Assembly (NCBI GenBank): GCA_021828865.1
Contig: JAJZCW010000023.1
Location: 1-54,059 of the forward strand
DNA length: 54,059 nucleotides
Source of the DNA: Bacillota bacterium
GTDB lineage: Bacteria > Bacillota > Bacilli > Alicyclobacillales > SLC66
Direction: 5' to 3'
In this document: piece after piece, positions 40,151 to 49,854 of the stretch
How the letters are laid out: every line of letters starts with the position of its first letter
How positions within the stretch are numbered: the first letter of the stretch is position 1
Translations under genes and position numbers: made by a program
Notes under the pieces: generated by a model
Databases searched by the model: none
What the model was told of the DNA's origin: nothing
Seen by the model: only the letters and a program-made list of their open reading frames with translations

Positions 40151-41317
40151 CTACGCATAGGTAGCTTTGACGTTGAATTCCTGCTTCGTCGAGGTCGCCT
40201 CTGTATGAGCAGGTCTTACGTCCCCTACACAGGCTGGCACCGTGGAACTCACGGCCAATTTCATCAGATTCTTCGCCGTGTTCAGGTCGCGGTCATGATG
40301 AGTGCCGCAAACCGAACATGTCCATTCTCGTATCGATAGCGGCATGCTTTCTTGTTTTGTCCCACACTTCGAGCAAATTTTACTTGATGCAAACCACCTG
40401 TCCGCTACGATGAGGTCACCACCACGCATCGCCGTCTTATACATCAACTGTCGCCGAAACTCGTGAAAGCCCATATCTCCCACCGCTCTTGCCAAGCGAT
40501 GATTCGCCATCATTCCTTTGACGTTCAAATCCTCAATGACGATCACACCGTATTGACTTGCTAGTCTGGTGGTGAGTTGGTGCAGTTCGTCGTTACGGAT
40601 ATTGGCTACCTTCGCGTGGAGCTTCGTCAATTTGAGCTTAGTTTTTGCTCTATTTTTTGAGCCTTTTTGCTTACGAGACAAGGAACGTTACAAACGGCGC
40701 AAACGATTCAAGAGTATTCCGTGAGACTTTGCGCCTGTCACGAATGTTCCGTCAGACAAGGTGGCTAATCGATGGACACCCAAATCCACGCCGACCATCG
40801 CTTGGTTTTCGTACATTGGCGGCATCTCTTCTGTATCCACCGTGATACTCACAAACCATTTGTCTGCCTTACGCGAAATGGTAGCGGATATGATCTTGCC
40901 AGAGAACCGCAACACTTCCCGCATGCGTACCCATCCCAGATTCGGAATGCGAATGCGCTTGTCACTGACGGAAAATTGATCATTCGTGAGCGTAAAACGG
41001 TCATAAATCCCTTTCTTTTTTAAGGCTGGGTACTTCGCACCGCCTCGAAAAAACAGCCCAAACGCATCACCAAGGGGAATCAATGCCATTTGTGGCGCAT
41101 TTTTGGTGACTTCTAGCATCCAAGGGAACTGTTCGCGCTTAATCGCGTTCAGTTGCCGACGAAGTGAAGCTTGCGTTGGTTTTTCACCCGCCTCGTATTG
41201 GCGCTTCCACTCCGCAAGCCCCCAGTTGTAGGCAAACCGAGCCACACCACTGGCTTTAGCAAAATAGGTGGCTTGCTGATGGTTGGGATCAAGCGCAATC
41301 TTATGGCTTCTGTGCAT
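40151..41317 (-). pseudogene. tnpB: IS607-type TnpB with an in-frame stop
   Basis: Two halves of one TnpB in the same frame: residues 1-209 end LLNRLRRL, then a TAA (40690-40688), then RSLSRKQKGSKNRAKTK onward. RuvC residues are otherwise present: VGVDLGVHRLA, IVIEDLNVKG, and HDRDLNTAKN, with the zinc finger CSKCG...CSVCG. A Gln or similar codon has probably become TAA. Without readthrough the nuclease is inactive. Confidence 0.82.
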
Positions 41318-41930
41318 CGTCCACCACCTGCTTCATGCCTTCAATCAATTTCTGGTTTTTGCGTGATCGGGAACCATAGAGCCGCGCAGAAAATACCGTA
41401 ATGATTTCAAGGACATCTTTGGCAAGATCCTCTTCAAACGTGGTGTCTTCACCTTGATTGAGAATGACCACTTCCACCTCTTTCGCCTCGCAAATGGCAA
41501 AGACAAGTTCTGCGCCAAAACGCAGGAGACGATCTTTATGCGTAATGACCAACCTGCCTACTTCGTCCTGCAAAATGGCATTCAATAGCCGCTTCAAGCC
41601 TTTCTTGTGGTCGTTCATGCCTGATCCAAGATCAGCAACGACCTCGAACGTCCACCCTTGTGCAGCGCAGTACATTTCAAGGACTTGCTTCTGCCGTTCC
41701 AAGTCCTCTTTCTGATCATGGCTTGAAACTCTAGCGTAGGCTACAGTCTTCCTGTCGCTTCGTTGAAGACGGAACAATTCCGGCCGCAGTTTCATCAGGT
41801 CGTATCGGCGGTGACCACCGGGCGTTATTTCATCCGGCTGTAATCGATCTTCTTTTTCCCAACGACGGAGTGTCGTAATGGATACTCCTAACACCTTCGA
41901 CGCTTCGCCTATCGTCACTAATCTATCCAT
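41301..41930 (-). CDS. tnpA: IS607-family serine recombinase TnpA
   Basis: 209 residues. An N-terminal MerR-type HTH (VTIGEASKVLGVSITTLRRW) precedes a serine resolvase catalytic domain with YARVSSHDQKEDLERQ (nucleophile Ser) and RLVITHKDRLLRFG. This domain order (HTH first) defines IS607 TnpA. Its end overlaps the TnpB start by 17 bases. The enzyme seems intact, though its TnpB is broken. Confidence 0.9.
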   Translation of the reverse strand: MDRLVTIGEASKVLGVSITTLRRWEKEDRLQPDEITPGGHRRYDLMKLRPELFRLQRSDRKTVAYARVSSHDQKEDLERQKQVLEMYCAAQGWTFEVVADLGSGMNDHKKGLKRLLNAILQDEVGRLVITHKDRLLRFGAELVFAICEAKEVEVVILNQGEDTTFEEDLAKDVLEIITVFSARLYGSRSRKNQKLIEGMKQVVDDAQKP

Positions 41931-41984
41931 ATTGATAGTATACAGATAGTTTTAATCATATTCAACGATTACTGTTCAAGCCCT

Positions 41985-42342
41985 GTCTTTCATCCTCTAT
42001 TGATAGCTCGACATGATCCTCGCGAGAATAGGTACGAATGAAAAGCGCTCCATGATCTTGCATGGCTTCTAACCCATTGCGACATAGGTTAAGGATTAGT
42101 TGAGTGATTTCTTGTGAATCCAACAAAACATCAGTGGTTTCTCTTGGTTGAAATAGTAATTGTTTATTTTGAGAAAACGCGTCCGCTTCCAGTAATGGGT
42201 ACACACGTTCAATAATATGATTGATATTTTGTACCTTCATTTCATCGCTCGAATCTTTAAAAAATGATAAAAATTCCGTAATGATCACGTTAGTACGCTG
42301 AATCCTCTCCCCATAGATAAATCTAGGGAGTTCTGTGAATTC
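41985..42342 (-). pseudogene. Histidine kinase fragment, central part
   Basis: The frame encodes ERIQRTNVIITEFLSFFKD, then QEITQLILNLCRNGLEAM (N box) and ELSIEDERQGL. It is typical of sporulation- or PAS-type kinases between the H box and ATPase core. The frame has no start and is closed upstream by a TAG, so the N-terminus is also lost. The rest is beyond the IS607 element. Confidence 0.75.
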
Positions 42343-42388
42343 CTATACTGACAAGACACGGTGGCAACGGCAACAACGTTTCGTTGGG

Positions 42389-42589
42389 TCATCCACGATA
42401 CTCATCCACTCCATTATCAAACGGTGGAATTTGCAAGGTTTCTGACCATCGATTGGATGCGATAATTGCGTCTGCTTCGTCTAACGGAAACGCAGTTAGT
42501 TGATCCATACCACCTGCTTCCGTTGCTTCCACTATGCCAATCCGTTTCCCGTTTGGGGTATCGACTCTTACTACGTGCCACAAATTCAT
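42389..42589 (-). CDS. Small hypothetical protein
   Basis: 66 residues, beginning MNLWHVVRVDTPNGKRIGIV. ATG at 42589 after AAAGGAGTG, a good ribosome site. It is a compact, mixed strand/helix protein of unknown function, downstream of the chemotaxis operon's terminator and next to the kinase remnant. Confidence 0.6.
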   Translation of the reverse strand: MNLWHVVRVDTPNGKRIGIVEATEAGGMDQLTAFPLDEADAIIASNRWSETLQIPPFDNGVDEYRG

Positions 42590-42637
42590 TGCGGATCACT
42601 CCTTTATTAAAAGCTTCCTATGTCTCAATTTTCCTAC

Positions 42638-42660
42638 AAAAAAAGCAGGCGTTTGCCCAC
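42638..42660 (-). terminator. Intrinsic terminator of the chemotaxis operon
   Basis: Minus sense GTGGGC, loop AAAC, GCCTGC, seven T; six pairs with two G-U. It lies 50 bases after the CheX stop. A T-run on the plus side could make it bidirectional. Confidence 0.6.
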
Positions 42661-42706
42661 TTTTTCGACCAATTTTCTTTTGCTATTCTGCCGTTCCAAC
42701 GTGGTG

Positions 42707-43150
42707 TTAACTTTCCTCTACCGCTAACACCAGTTGCCCAGATGCACCGTCACTTGTCGCAAAAGGTACCTCAATCGCTTTGCTGAAACCGCCAAGCTTC
42801 ACCATGCCTTGCATCGTAGTGGGAGGCGTGATATCAATCTTTACGCCCTGGTCATACAATTTCGTTGCCGTATGTCCTGCTACGCTGTTACCAAATTCGC
42901 CCACAAACGATTCCAACATTTCGCCGGACAATTCCATGCCGTACATCGCAAGTCCAGCCTGCGAGAACATGGCGGTTTCGCCAAGAATGAGCAACCTCCC
43001 CTTAATGGCTCCGACGATGCCCACTAGCACACCGTAATCTGTTTGTAAAATCGGTGCAGACACCATGCTTGGTTTTTCCGTTTGGATGGTTGCCAGTTCG
43101 CAAATACTGTTCAATGCCGCATTTAATAGTTCCGTAATAGGACTAGTCAT
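42707..43150 (-). CDS. cheX: CheX-like CheY-P phosphatase
   Basis: 147 residues. The conserved E-x-x-N phosphatase motif is in MLESFVGEFGNSVAGH (about 82-97), within the CheC/CheX/FliY-type fold (GVLVGIVGAIKGRLLILGET before, PTTMQG and QLVLAVEE after). It would dephosphorylate CheY. Last gene of the operon CheW - two small genes - chemoreceptor - CheY - PilZ protein - CheX, ending at the terminator at 42638-42660. Confidence 0.85.
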   Translation of the reverse strand: MTSPITELLNAALNSICELATIQTEKPSMVSAPILQTDYGVLVGIVGAIKGRLLILGETAMFSQAGLAMYGMELSGEMLESFVGEFGNSVAGHTATKLYDQGVKIDITPPTTMQGMVKLGGFSKAIEVPFATSDGASGQLVLAVEES

Positions 43151-43151
43151 T

Positions 43152-43910
43152 TTACTCTCTCCTCTCGAAATAGCAAATATTTTCTTTCGTTAGCGGACAA
43201 CTTTTACATCCTCCTGATCGTTTCTTTCCGGTACATCCATTGACGTGTCGTATAATCTCATCTCGATCACGTTCAGGCAAACGGCTAAATTTCATTCCCA
43301 TGCGAAATTGTCGCGGGTGAATCATATGCAAATTCACAATAATTCCCTCAACAGCAATATAAGACACCGCACCTTTTCTTCCGATTATAGGAATTTTCGC
43401 GTGGACTTTTACTCCCACACCTAATGGACGCTCGTGGAGAAAAGCCACACCCCCGCCACTAAGATCAGTGGTAGTCACTTTAAGCAAACCTTTTTTCTCC
43501 ACATCAATCTCCAGCGGAATTTGTACATGAGTACGGTAAAATTCTCGTTCTATTTTTTCATGATGACTAATCTGGGCTTTATCTGTCGTGATGGAAACCA
43601 TCGGCAAATGACGCTCATTTTTTAAGAAATCGGTAACTCCGTAATAATTTCCTACCACAAATTCCTTTTGTATGGCTTCCGTCCCTGTGTTTCGATCCCA
43701 CTCCACCAAAATAGGTTCCCCAATCGCAATATAAAACGGGTCACCAGATACATCGTACGGTGTGGCGATCTGCAATTCCGTTGTAGTGAGTCTGCGTTTC
43801 ACTTTACTATGCAATCCTGCGAAAATATTTGCCGCGTGGATCGTTATTTCCTGGCCTTGGTCCGGAAATTCTTGCGAGTTTAAACTATGCTGCAAGCTAA
43901 AGCTTGGCAA
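43152..43910 (-). CDS. YcgR-like PilZ protein with C-terminal Cys cluster
   Basis: 252 residues. The N-terminal YcgR/flagellar-brake-type domain (about 1-120) precedes a PilZ domain with the two c-di-GMP motifs: EREFYRTHV (RxxxR, about 132) and TTDLSGGGVAFL (D-x-S-x-x-G, about 157). The C-terminus has an unusual C-x8-C-x2-C-x7-C cluster, possibly a metal or iron-sulfur site. It should link c-di-GMP to the motor or to chemotaxis. Start TTG at 43910 after AAAGGATG. Confidence 0.82.
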   Translation of the reverse strand: MPSFSLQHSLNSQEFPDQGQEITIHAANIFAGLHSKVKRRLTTTELQIATPYDVSGDPFYIAIGEPILVEWDRNTGTEAIQKEFVVGNYYGVTDFLKNERHLPMVSITTDKAQISHHEKIEREFYRTHVQIPLEIDVEKKGLLKVTTTDLSGGGVAFLHERPLGVGVKVHAKIPIIGRKGAVSYIAVEGIIVNLHMIHPRQFRMGMKFSRLPERDRDEIIRHVNGCTGKKRSGGCKSCPLTKENICYFERRE

Positions 43911-43941
43911 CTATTTTCATCCTTTCTCATTTGCGTAGCAG

Positions 43942-44298
43942 CTATATGATCTTTGCGATAGCGTCCATCACACGTTCAGCATTGAATGGTTTGACGATGA
44001 AATCTTTAGCTCCCGCTTGAATGGCTTCAATCACCATATTTTGTTGTCCCATCGCTGAGCACATGATGACTTTTGCATTACCATCAAAAGCTTTAATCCG
44101 TTTCAACCCCTCTATTCCATCTACTTCTGGCATGGTAATGTCCATCGTGACGATATCAGGACTTAATTCCTGGTATTTTGCCAATGCTTCTGCACCATTT
44201 CCAGCTTCGCCAGCTACTTCATGCCCATTTTTGGTTACGATATCTTTTAACATCATTCGCATAAACGCAGCGTCATCGACTACTAACACTTTTGCCAT
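43942..44298 (-). CDS. cheY: CheY response regulator
   Basis: 118 residues, a single receiver domain. Acidic pocket VVDDAAFMR, phosphoacceptor Asp in DIVTMDITMPEVDG, Thr/Ser in VIMCSAMG, and Lys in KDFIVKPF. The strong resemblance to Bacillus/Thermotoga-type CheY and the gene neighbours make the role in flagellar switching very likely. Confidence 0.95.
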   Translation of the reverse strand: MAKVLVVDDAAFMRMMLKDIVTKNGHEVAGEAGNGAEALAKYQELSPDIVTMDITMPEVDGIEGLKRIKAFDGNAKVIMCSAMGQQNMVIEAIQAGAKDFIVKPFNAERVMDAIAKII

Positions 44299-44311
44299 TC
44301 GTTGATCCCCT

Positions 44312-45565
44312 TCACTTAATTTTGCTTAACATATCGGTGGTGGTTTTCACGTGGGTGACAGTTGCCGATAACTCTTCCAATTGCGCGGCCTGTTCTTCAC
44401 TTGCCGCCATGCTTTCTTGAACGGACGTTTGGATATGGCTGATTTCCGTGGTGATTTCTGTTACCTTATCACGGACTTGTTTGGAGGAATCTTTGACCGT
44501 TTGAGACAGACGACGAATTTCATCTGCCACCACCCCAAATCCTCTGCCTAATTCCCCAGCCCTTGCTGCTTCTATGGCAGCATTTAGTCCTAGTAGATTC
44601 GTTTGTGCCGCAACTTCTCCTACTAAGTTGTTGATTTCCACCAGTGCTTTTGCATTTTCGTTCAGATGATTGACTGCGCTTGCAATAGAATCTACGTTTT
44701 GCGCGAAACTAGTACCCGCTTCTGCTAAATCACGAGACAAAGTATCTAACACACCTACTTGATCATTGAGACTGCTCACGCCATCCGTCAGTTCTTTGGC
44801 ATGTGAAACAGGCATTACCACCGTCATCACCCCTTGAAACTCCCCGTTCCAAATTATTGGATTGGCAATTGAGTAATAGGGGATTCCAAACAACTTAGGG
44901 TCTCCATTTTCCTTGTGTGGTTGATGATCTCGCCATGCTTTGGCAGTGATCGTTTTGGAAAGTGTAGGATTGTCAATCAAATTGTCGTTTTTATTCACTG
45001 GAAATGGGAATTGTTCTGTTTTTCTAATATGAGTGGCCACTCCTTTGACATCTGCAAACACACAAAACGATGCTTCCGGCGCAATCATTACCGAATTTTC
45101 AAAATACCAATCCACTGGGAATTCTTCGCTGCCTGTATAACTCTGAACTGCCGTTAAATCTGAATTTATTGCCCCGTAATCCTTTACATCTACCCCCGCA
45201 ATATGACCCATTAGCCAGTTTTGAAGGAATTTGAACGTTTCCATACTGACTCCTGCTTGGCCTGTTTCTAGCTTTTGTTTAATATCAACCGCTTGATTGA
45301 TCAGGTCGGCATGGATGCGTTTGTGCTCCTCCAAATCAGGCGTATGATGCTGTTCCATGTAACGTTCTTCACTCGCAAAATGATTGGCATCGTATTTCAA
45401 CAAATCATTGAGCACCGCTAAAATTTCAGAGTCTTCTCCACGTTTTTGAAAAATGGTATACATGCGATTGATTAAATCAACCAATTGTTGATGTTCGCTA
45501 TCCATTTCAGGAACGCCTGTTTGAAATTTCTCCGATAATTCAAGATATTTTTCAGCAATAGACAT
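44312..45565 (-). CDS. Chemoreceptor with N-terminal hemerythrin domain
   Basis: 417 residues, no membrane segment. The N-terminal bacteriohemerythrin (about 5-130) has all di-iron ligands: [35 protein letters not shown], and [18 protein letters not shown]-like domain (about 150-270, [10 protein letters not shown]) is shared with the other soluble receptors. The signalling tip is [20 protein letters not shown]. It probably senses oxygen or redox. ATG at 45565, about 8 bases after GGGGG. Confidence 0.9.
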   Translation of the reverse strand: MSIAEKYLELSEKFQTGVPEMDSEHQQLVDLINRMYTIFQKRGEDSEILAVLNDLLKYDANHFASEERYMEQHHTPDLEEHKRIHADLINQAVDIKQKLETGQAGVSMETFKFLQNWLMGHIAGVDVKDYGAINSDLTAVQSYTGSEEFPVDWYFENSVMIAPEASFCVFADVKGVATHIRKTEQFPFPVNKNDNLIDNPTLSKTITAKAWRDHQPHKENGDPKLFGIPYYSIANPIIWNGEFQGVMTVVMPVSHAKELTDGVSSLNDQVGVLDTLSRDLAEAGTSFAQNVDSIASAVNHLNENAKALVEINNLVGEVAAQTNLLGLNAAIEAARAGELGRGFGVVADEIRRLSQTVKDSSKQVRDKVTEITTEISHIQTSVQESMAASEEQAAQLEELSATVTHVKTTTDMLSKIK

Positions 45566-45583
45566 CCAGGTTTCCCCCAAGTA

Positions 45584-45910
45584 TTATTTGTTCAAGCGTT
45601 TTTTGAGTTGATCTGCTAGTGCTTTTCTTGCTTCAGTGGGACTCATGCCGCTGGTGGTTTGCCTACGCTTTTGTTGCGCTTCATAGCTGGTTTCGCCAGT
45701 GACCGCCAGTTTTTCTTCTCGTTTTGTTTTGCTGGACTTATCCTGACCTTTTGCTTGATGCTTCTTACCGTAGTAATCCTCTCTTATTTCCGCAAGCCGA
45801 TCATCAATCGTTTGATACTTTAGTGTTCGCTCCCTTCTGTCTGTAATTGATGTTTGTTTAGGTCCTCTTTTTGGTATCATTGTCCCTTTGATACTTGGTT
45901 TTTTCGCCAT
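45584..45910 (-). CDS. Basic hypothetical protein in the chemotaxis operon
   Basis: 108 residues from ATG 45910. It is highly charged and probably mostly helical or disordered (AKKPSIKGTMIPKRGPKQTS; ALADQLKKRLNK at the end). No family recognised. It lies 18 bases before the hemerythrin receptor gene and shares the operon. Confidence 0.6.
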   Translation of the reverse strand: MAKKPSIKGTMIPKRGPKQTSITDRRERTLKYQTIDDRLAEIREDYYGKKHQAKGQDKSSKTKREEKLAVTGETSYEAQQKRRQTTSGMSPTEARKALADQLKKRLNK

Positions 45911-45944
45911 TCCACTAACCCCGTTTTGATGTAAACGCACTAGG

Positions 45945-46235
45945 TTATACGTCTTCTTCTATATCAGATGCATCGGAAGTTTTTCCTTGTTTGGACAAAT
46001 ACAGCACTTCCTTTACAATTTTCGCACCAGGATATTGTTGCAATACCTCGCCACTGGTTAGATCCGTATCAAATAGCCGTTCTTGTTGATCCACCACCAA
46101 CGTAAAGGTTTTGCCTTTGCGTTTCCGTGGTGTTAGGCTATTCTCTACGACCTCTGTTTCTTCGACAGCTATATTTGACTTGCCACGTGGTTTGCTAATG
46201 GCCTCGATTTCTTTGGCTGTTAATCGTTTTGCCAC
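45945..46235 (-). CDS. Hypothetical protein in the chemotaxis operon
   Basis: 96 residues beginning MAKRLTAKEIEAISKPRG. A central KGKTFTLVVDQQERLFDTDL looks strand-rich, and the tail is acidic. Not recognised. It sits between CheW and the basic protein, close spacing on both sides. Confidence 0.58.
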   Translation of the reverse strand: MAKRLTAKEIEAISKPRGKSNIAVEETEVVENSLTPRKRKGKTFTLVVDQQERLFDTDLTSGEVLQQYPGAKIVKEVLYLSKQGKTSDASDIEEDV

Positions 46236-46249
46236 GAGTCGATCCCACC

Positions 46250-46627
46250 TTATACCGTGATTTCTTCCTGTATCACAAGTTTTGTCAAGTCCACCACCGG
46301 GATAGCCTTGCCATCATGCAACCAAATGTCTCTGTCCAGTGCTCGTTGAATCTCGTTTTCCTCCATTCTGACAATATCCTTTGCTTCCGTTACTCTAAAC
46401 GCACGTTTCCCCTCCACCAAAATCAGCATATCTTTTTCGCCATAACTAGCTTCTATCCCCATTAGTTTCAATGTATCTAACACGGTATACAACGTCTTAC
46501 GTACCACTGCTATGCCCAATTTTTCCGGTGATTGCAACGGAATATGGGTAACAGGCACCATCTCTTCAATCGATTCCACCTGCTCAATTGGCATCACATA
46601 GGTTTGATTCCCAATCATGTATAACAA
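46250..46627 (-). CDS. cheW: CheW-like coupling protein (short)
   Basis: 125 residues. It has the CheW fold signature: YVMPIEQVESIEEMVPVTHI at the start and IPVVDLTKLV at the end, with a central LMGIEASYGEKDMLILVEGK. It is shorter than the usual 140-160. It would couple receptors to CheA, for which no gene lies in the window. First gene of the operon; the start is TTG 46627 or ATG 46618. Confidence 0.78.
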   Translation of the reverse strand: MLYMIGNQTYVMPIEQVESIEEMVPVTHIPLQSPEKLGIAVVRKTLYTVLDTLKLMGIEASYGEKDMLILVEGKRAFRVTEAKDIVRMEENEIQRALDRDIWLHDGKAIPVVDLTKLVIQEEITV

Positions 46628-46704
46628 ATATTACATTATTACCCACCTTTTTCTAATTAATCAATTATAATAAATTTATTTATATCTATTTCCATTTATT
46701 TTAA

Positions 46705-46815
46705 GGTATCGGATTTAATGGTTTAAACCGCAAAACAATTTACAACCAATCAATGTATTGGTTATTCCATTCATCGAATCATCAAATTTCAATTCAAACA
46801 CATAATCCGAATACC
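46705..46815 (-). repeat. 111-base structured repeat, copy 1
   Basis: Ends in inverted repeats GGTATCGGATT (46705-46715) and AATCCGAATACC (46804-46815). It is similar to the copy at 48815-48927 over its whole length. It lies 15 bases after the stop of the dCache receptor gene. It could be a MITE-like element or a 3' UTR structure. Confidence 0.65.
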
Positions 46816-46830
46816 TTTTTTACCTCTGAT

Positions 46831-48774
46831 TTAGAGAGAAAAGTCTTCTACCATCGATTGCAATTTTTCTGCCAATTGTTCGAGCGAATGAGCGGACGCC
46901 GCGATCTCTTCCATGCTCGCCAGTTGTCCTTCCGCTTCCTTGGAGATATTCAGGGTGGCACTCGAATTGGTTGCGGCAATCTCATGAATTTTTTGCATGG
47001 CAGTGACTACGCCATCGCTGTCTTTTGCCATTTCGACCACTGCATTTGACACCTCGTGAATCTGCTGCGTCACATTAGCGATGGCTTCTTGAATGGAGGA
47101 AAACGCTTCGCTGGCAACATCCACTGCACTGGAACCTTCAATAACAGCAGACGTGGCCTGGGTGGTGAGCGTGACTGCACTAGTCGTATCCAGTTGAATC
47201 GTGCTGACCAAAGAGGAAATTTGCTCTGCGGATTTTGCCGATTGTGCAGCAAGTTTCCTGACTTCATCTGCCACTACCGCAAACCCTGCGCCATGCTCGC
47301 CAGCTCTCGCCGCTTCAATGGCTGCATTCAATGCAAGCAGGTTAGTTTGCTCTGTAATCGCGGTAATCACAGTCACGATATCCCCAATTTGCTTGGAGCG
47401 ATTACCGAGCACATCCACCGCCTGTTCTAAGGAAGTGACCGTACTGCGAATTTGGTTCATTCCCTCGTATACCCGCGAGATGGAGGACTTCCCATCTAAT
47501 GCCATGGTGGACGCATTCATGGAGGTGGATGACACCAGATTCGCCCGCTCCGCAATATGTTGAATTTGTTTGGAAATTGCATCTACCGCCCGCGTACTTT
47601 CTTCTACGTTATGGGACTGTTTTTCAGAACCTGTTGCCACTTCCTGGACAGTTAGGGCGATGTGTTCAGTGGCATGGCTGTTTTCTTCCGCGCTGGAAGA
47701 CAACTCTTCCGAAGCAGATGCCAAATGGCTTGAAGTTTCGCTCAAATTGTGAATTAGCGTTCGCAAAGAAGTTGTCATTTGATTAAAACTATTACCCAAT
47801 TGGCCTATGATATCATTGGTTTTAATATCGACTTGCTCGGTTAGTTTCCCCTCGCTGACTTTCACAACCGCTTCTGACATCTGATAGAGCGGTTTCATGA
47901 TGGACCGATAAAGCAAGAAAATCAACAATCCAAACACAATCAAGGACACGACAAGCACGATCAGTGTGGTTCGCAAAATCGAATTGACAATCGATGAAAT
48001 CTGCGAAGTATAGAGTACTGACCCTACCTTCCAACCTGTTAAGGAATTGGTGGAATAGGTGATATAAGCCGGTTGATGATTAATGGTGGTCAGATATTGC
48101 CCGGAAGCAGACGAATACATAGGATCTGCAAACGATGCGATCGCCTTTCCAGGTTTACTGGTGGCATCTACCAAGACATGTCGATTGTTATCGTATATGA
48201 CAATAAACCCTGAATGGTTGATTTGGAGTTTTTTTACTGCCTGCGCCATTTGGCTCAAATTCAAATCGACCGCCATCACGCCACTGTGATCATTCAGCAT
48301 TCTCGCAACGGTGATCACAATATCTCCTGTGCTAGCATCCACATATGGCGGAGTGATCACGGTTTGTCCGGGATGGGCAACGGCCTGTGTATACCAAGGG
48401 CGAATACGAGGATCGTATCCAGCAGGTAAAGACTGGATCGGTTCAAGATCCATTTGTCCCGTAGCAGTCCCCAAATAGGTGTTCATGATATTTGAGTGGT
48501 GGCTTTCGAACACCCCCAGTAAATGCATCACTTGTTTTCTGGTGGTTGATTTAGAAAAGAGGTTGGCAAAAGTCGTCACATCTTGTATTTCCGGTTGAAT
48601 CTCCTCTGTGATGTTGTCGATGACTAAAGAAACATTCTGTTTTGAGCCAGATAGAATCTGTTGTTCCACCTTACTTTTGGTAATCGAGTAGGAAACAAAG
48701 CTGATAATAATGGTTGGAATTAAAAGTACAAGCAGAAAAGAGCCAAGTAATTTTTGTCTCAGTCCCAAACGCAT
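46831..48774 (-). CDS. Transmembrane chemoreceptor, dCache type
   Basis: 647 residues. Membrane helices at about 9-30 and 277-300 flank an extracellular dCache_1 domain (about 35-270; [30 protein letters not shown]). Then HAMP (about 300-350) and a full signalling helical region with tip [20 protein letters not shown]. It would detect small extracellular molecules; the ligand cannot be told. Confidence 0.92.
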   Translation of the reverse strand: MRLGLRQKLLGSFLLVLLIPTIIISFVSYSITKSKVEQQILSGSKQNVSLVIDNITEEIQPEIQDVTTFANLFSKSTTRKQVMHLLGVFESHHSNIMNTYLGTATGQMDLEPIQSLPAGYDPRIRPWYTQAVAHPGQTVITPPYVDASTGDIVITVARMLNDHSGVMAVDLNLSQMAQAVKKLQINHSGFIVIYDNNRHVLVDATSKPGKAIASFADPMYSSASGQYLTTINHQPAYITYSTNSLTGWKVGSVLYTSQISSIVNSILRTTLIVLVVSLIVFGLLIFLLYRSIMKPLYQMSEAVVKVSEGKLTEQVDIKTNDIIGQLGNSFNQMTTSLRTLIHNLSETSSHLASASEELSSSAEENSHATEHIALTVQEVATGSEKQSHNVEESTRAVDAISKQIQHIAERANLVSSTSMNASTMALDGKSSISRVYEGMNQIRSTVTSLEQAVDVLGNRSKQIGDIVTVITAITEQTNLLALNAAIEAARAGEHGAGFAVVADEVRKLAAQSAKSAEQISSLVSTIQLDTTSAVTLTTQATSAVIEGSSAVDVASEAFSSIQEAIANVTQQIHEVSNAVVEMAKDSDGVVTAMQKIHEIAATNSSATLNISKEAEGQLASMEEIAASAHSLEQLAEKLQSMVEDFSL

Positions 48775-48814
48775 GATTATCCCCTCTCTAGTGAAATTTA
48801 TGTTTTAAATATTA

Positions 48815-48927
48815 GGCATTCGGATTTGAAGGTTGAAAATCTCAAAACAATTTCCAGCCAATCAATGCGTAGGATATTCCAATTATGTGATCATCAGATT
48901 TCAAATCAACCTCATAATCCGAATACC
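48815..48927 (-). repeat. 113-base structured repeat, copy 2
   Basis: Begins GGCATTCGGATT (48815-48826), ends AATCCGAATACC (to 48927). It starts directly after the stop of the soluble receptor gene in the minus sense. Inner AGGTTGA/TCAACCT pairs; copy 1 has different bases that still pair, hinting at a conserved fold. Confidence 0.65.
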
Positions 48928-49770
48928 CTATTTTAATTTTGATAAATGCACCGCCGTTTGATGAACCTGATCGACACTAGCCGCTAATTCTTCAAGATGT
49001 GCGGATAACTCTTCATTCCCCGCCGCACTTCCATGAACGGAGTGCTGAATGTGATCAATGTCTCCCAAGATCTCTTGGATTTTTGTGCTTACTTGTTTGG
49101 CAGAATCTTTGACGGTTAAGGATAAACGCCTGATCTCGTCAGCTACCACACCAAATCCTCTGCCTTGCTCTCCTGCCCTTGCCGCTTCAATGGCTGCGTT
49201 CAGTCCTAACAAATTGGTTTGGCTAGCGACCTCTGCAATGAGTGCATTGATTTCTTCGAGCGCATTGGCATGTTCCTGTAGATCACCCACGCGGTCTGTG
49301 ATCTGCTCTGCACTTCTCGCTTGTTCTTCGCCTGCTCTCGCCATTTCATGTCCTAATTGATTAAGCACCCCTACTTGTTCGGTAAGGTTATCTACTCCCT
49401 GTTCCAAAAATTTCGTGTTATCCGAAGGGAAAATGATGGTCAGCACTCCTGCAAACGTCCCATCATCATGTTCGATGGGGAGCGATTTGGTAACATAGTT
49501 GAATCCGAAATTAGCAGGATTACCATCTGCTTCTAAATACTCGTGTTTGCGCCACGCCTTTGCCGTATTGGTTACTGTCAGATTAGATGAGTCAATGTGT
49601 TCACCTACTTTGAAGGGAAACGGAAACCGTGGTGATGTCCACTGATATTCCACGACACCCTCTTCGTTGATGTAAAGGATGTAAGCATCTTTTGGTGCCA
49701 TTTTGGTCAATACTTCAATTTGTTTGGCGATCTCCTTACTGACTGCTTTCTTTTCAAACATATTGGACAT
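48928..49770 (-). CDS. Soluble chemoreceptor with PAS-like domain
   Basis: 280 residues from ATG 49770, with AAAGGT about 9 bases upstream. N-terminal PAS-like sensor (about 15-125; [27 protein letters not shown]), the same domain as in the globin and hemerythrin receptors but here without an extra module. A short signalling helix pair with tip [20 protein letters not shown] follows. No membrane segment. The ligand is unknown. Confidence 0.85.
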   Translation of the reverse strand: MSNMFEKKAVSKEIAKQIEVLTKMAPKDAYILYINEEGVVEYQWTSPRFPFPFKVGEHIDSSNLTVTNTAKAWRKHEYLEADGNPANFGFNYVTKSLPIEHDDGTFAGVLTIIFPSDNTKFLEQGVDNLTEQVGVLNQLGHEMARAGEEQARSAEQITDRVGDLQEHANALEEINALIAEVASQTNLLGLNAAIEAARAGEQGRGFGVVADEIRRLSLTVKDSAKQVSTKIQEILGDIDHIQHSVHGSAAGNEELSAHLEELAASVDQVHQTAVHLSKLK

Positions 49771-49854
49771 ATTTATGCATACCTTTATATTTATATTTTT
49801 GATGATTAATGCCTTATTCAGCCGATACGGGATATGTAACACATGATATTAGAT

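Larger units (their letters stand above)
40143..41984 (-). mobile_element. IS607-family element splitting a kinase gene
   Basis: Contains a serine-recombinase TnpA (41301-41930) overlapping a TnpB (40151-41317), the hallmark order of IS607. Both sides are pieces of one histidine kinase (N box on one side, F/G2 boxes on the other), so the insertion site is clear to within tens of bases. The exact ends cannot be fixed by eye. Confidence 0.75.
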
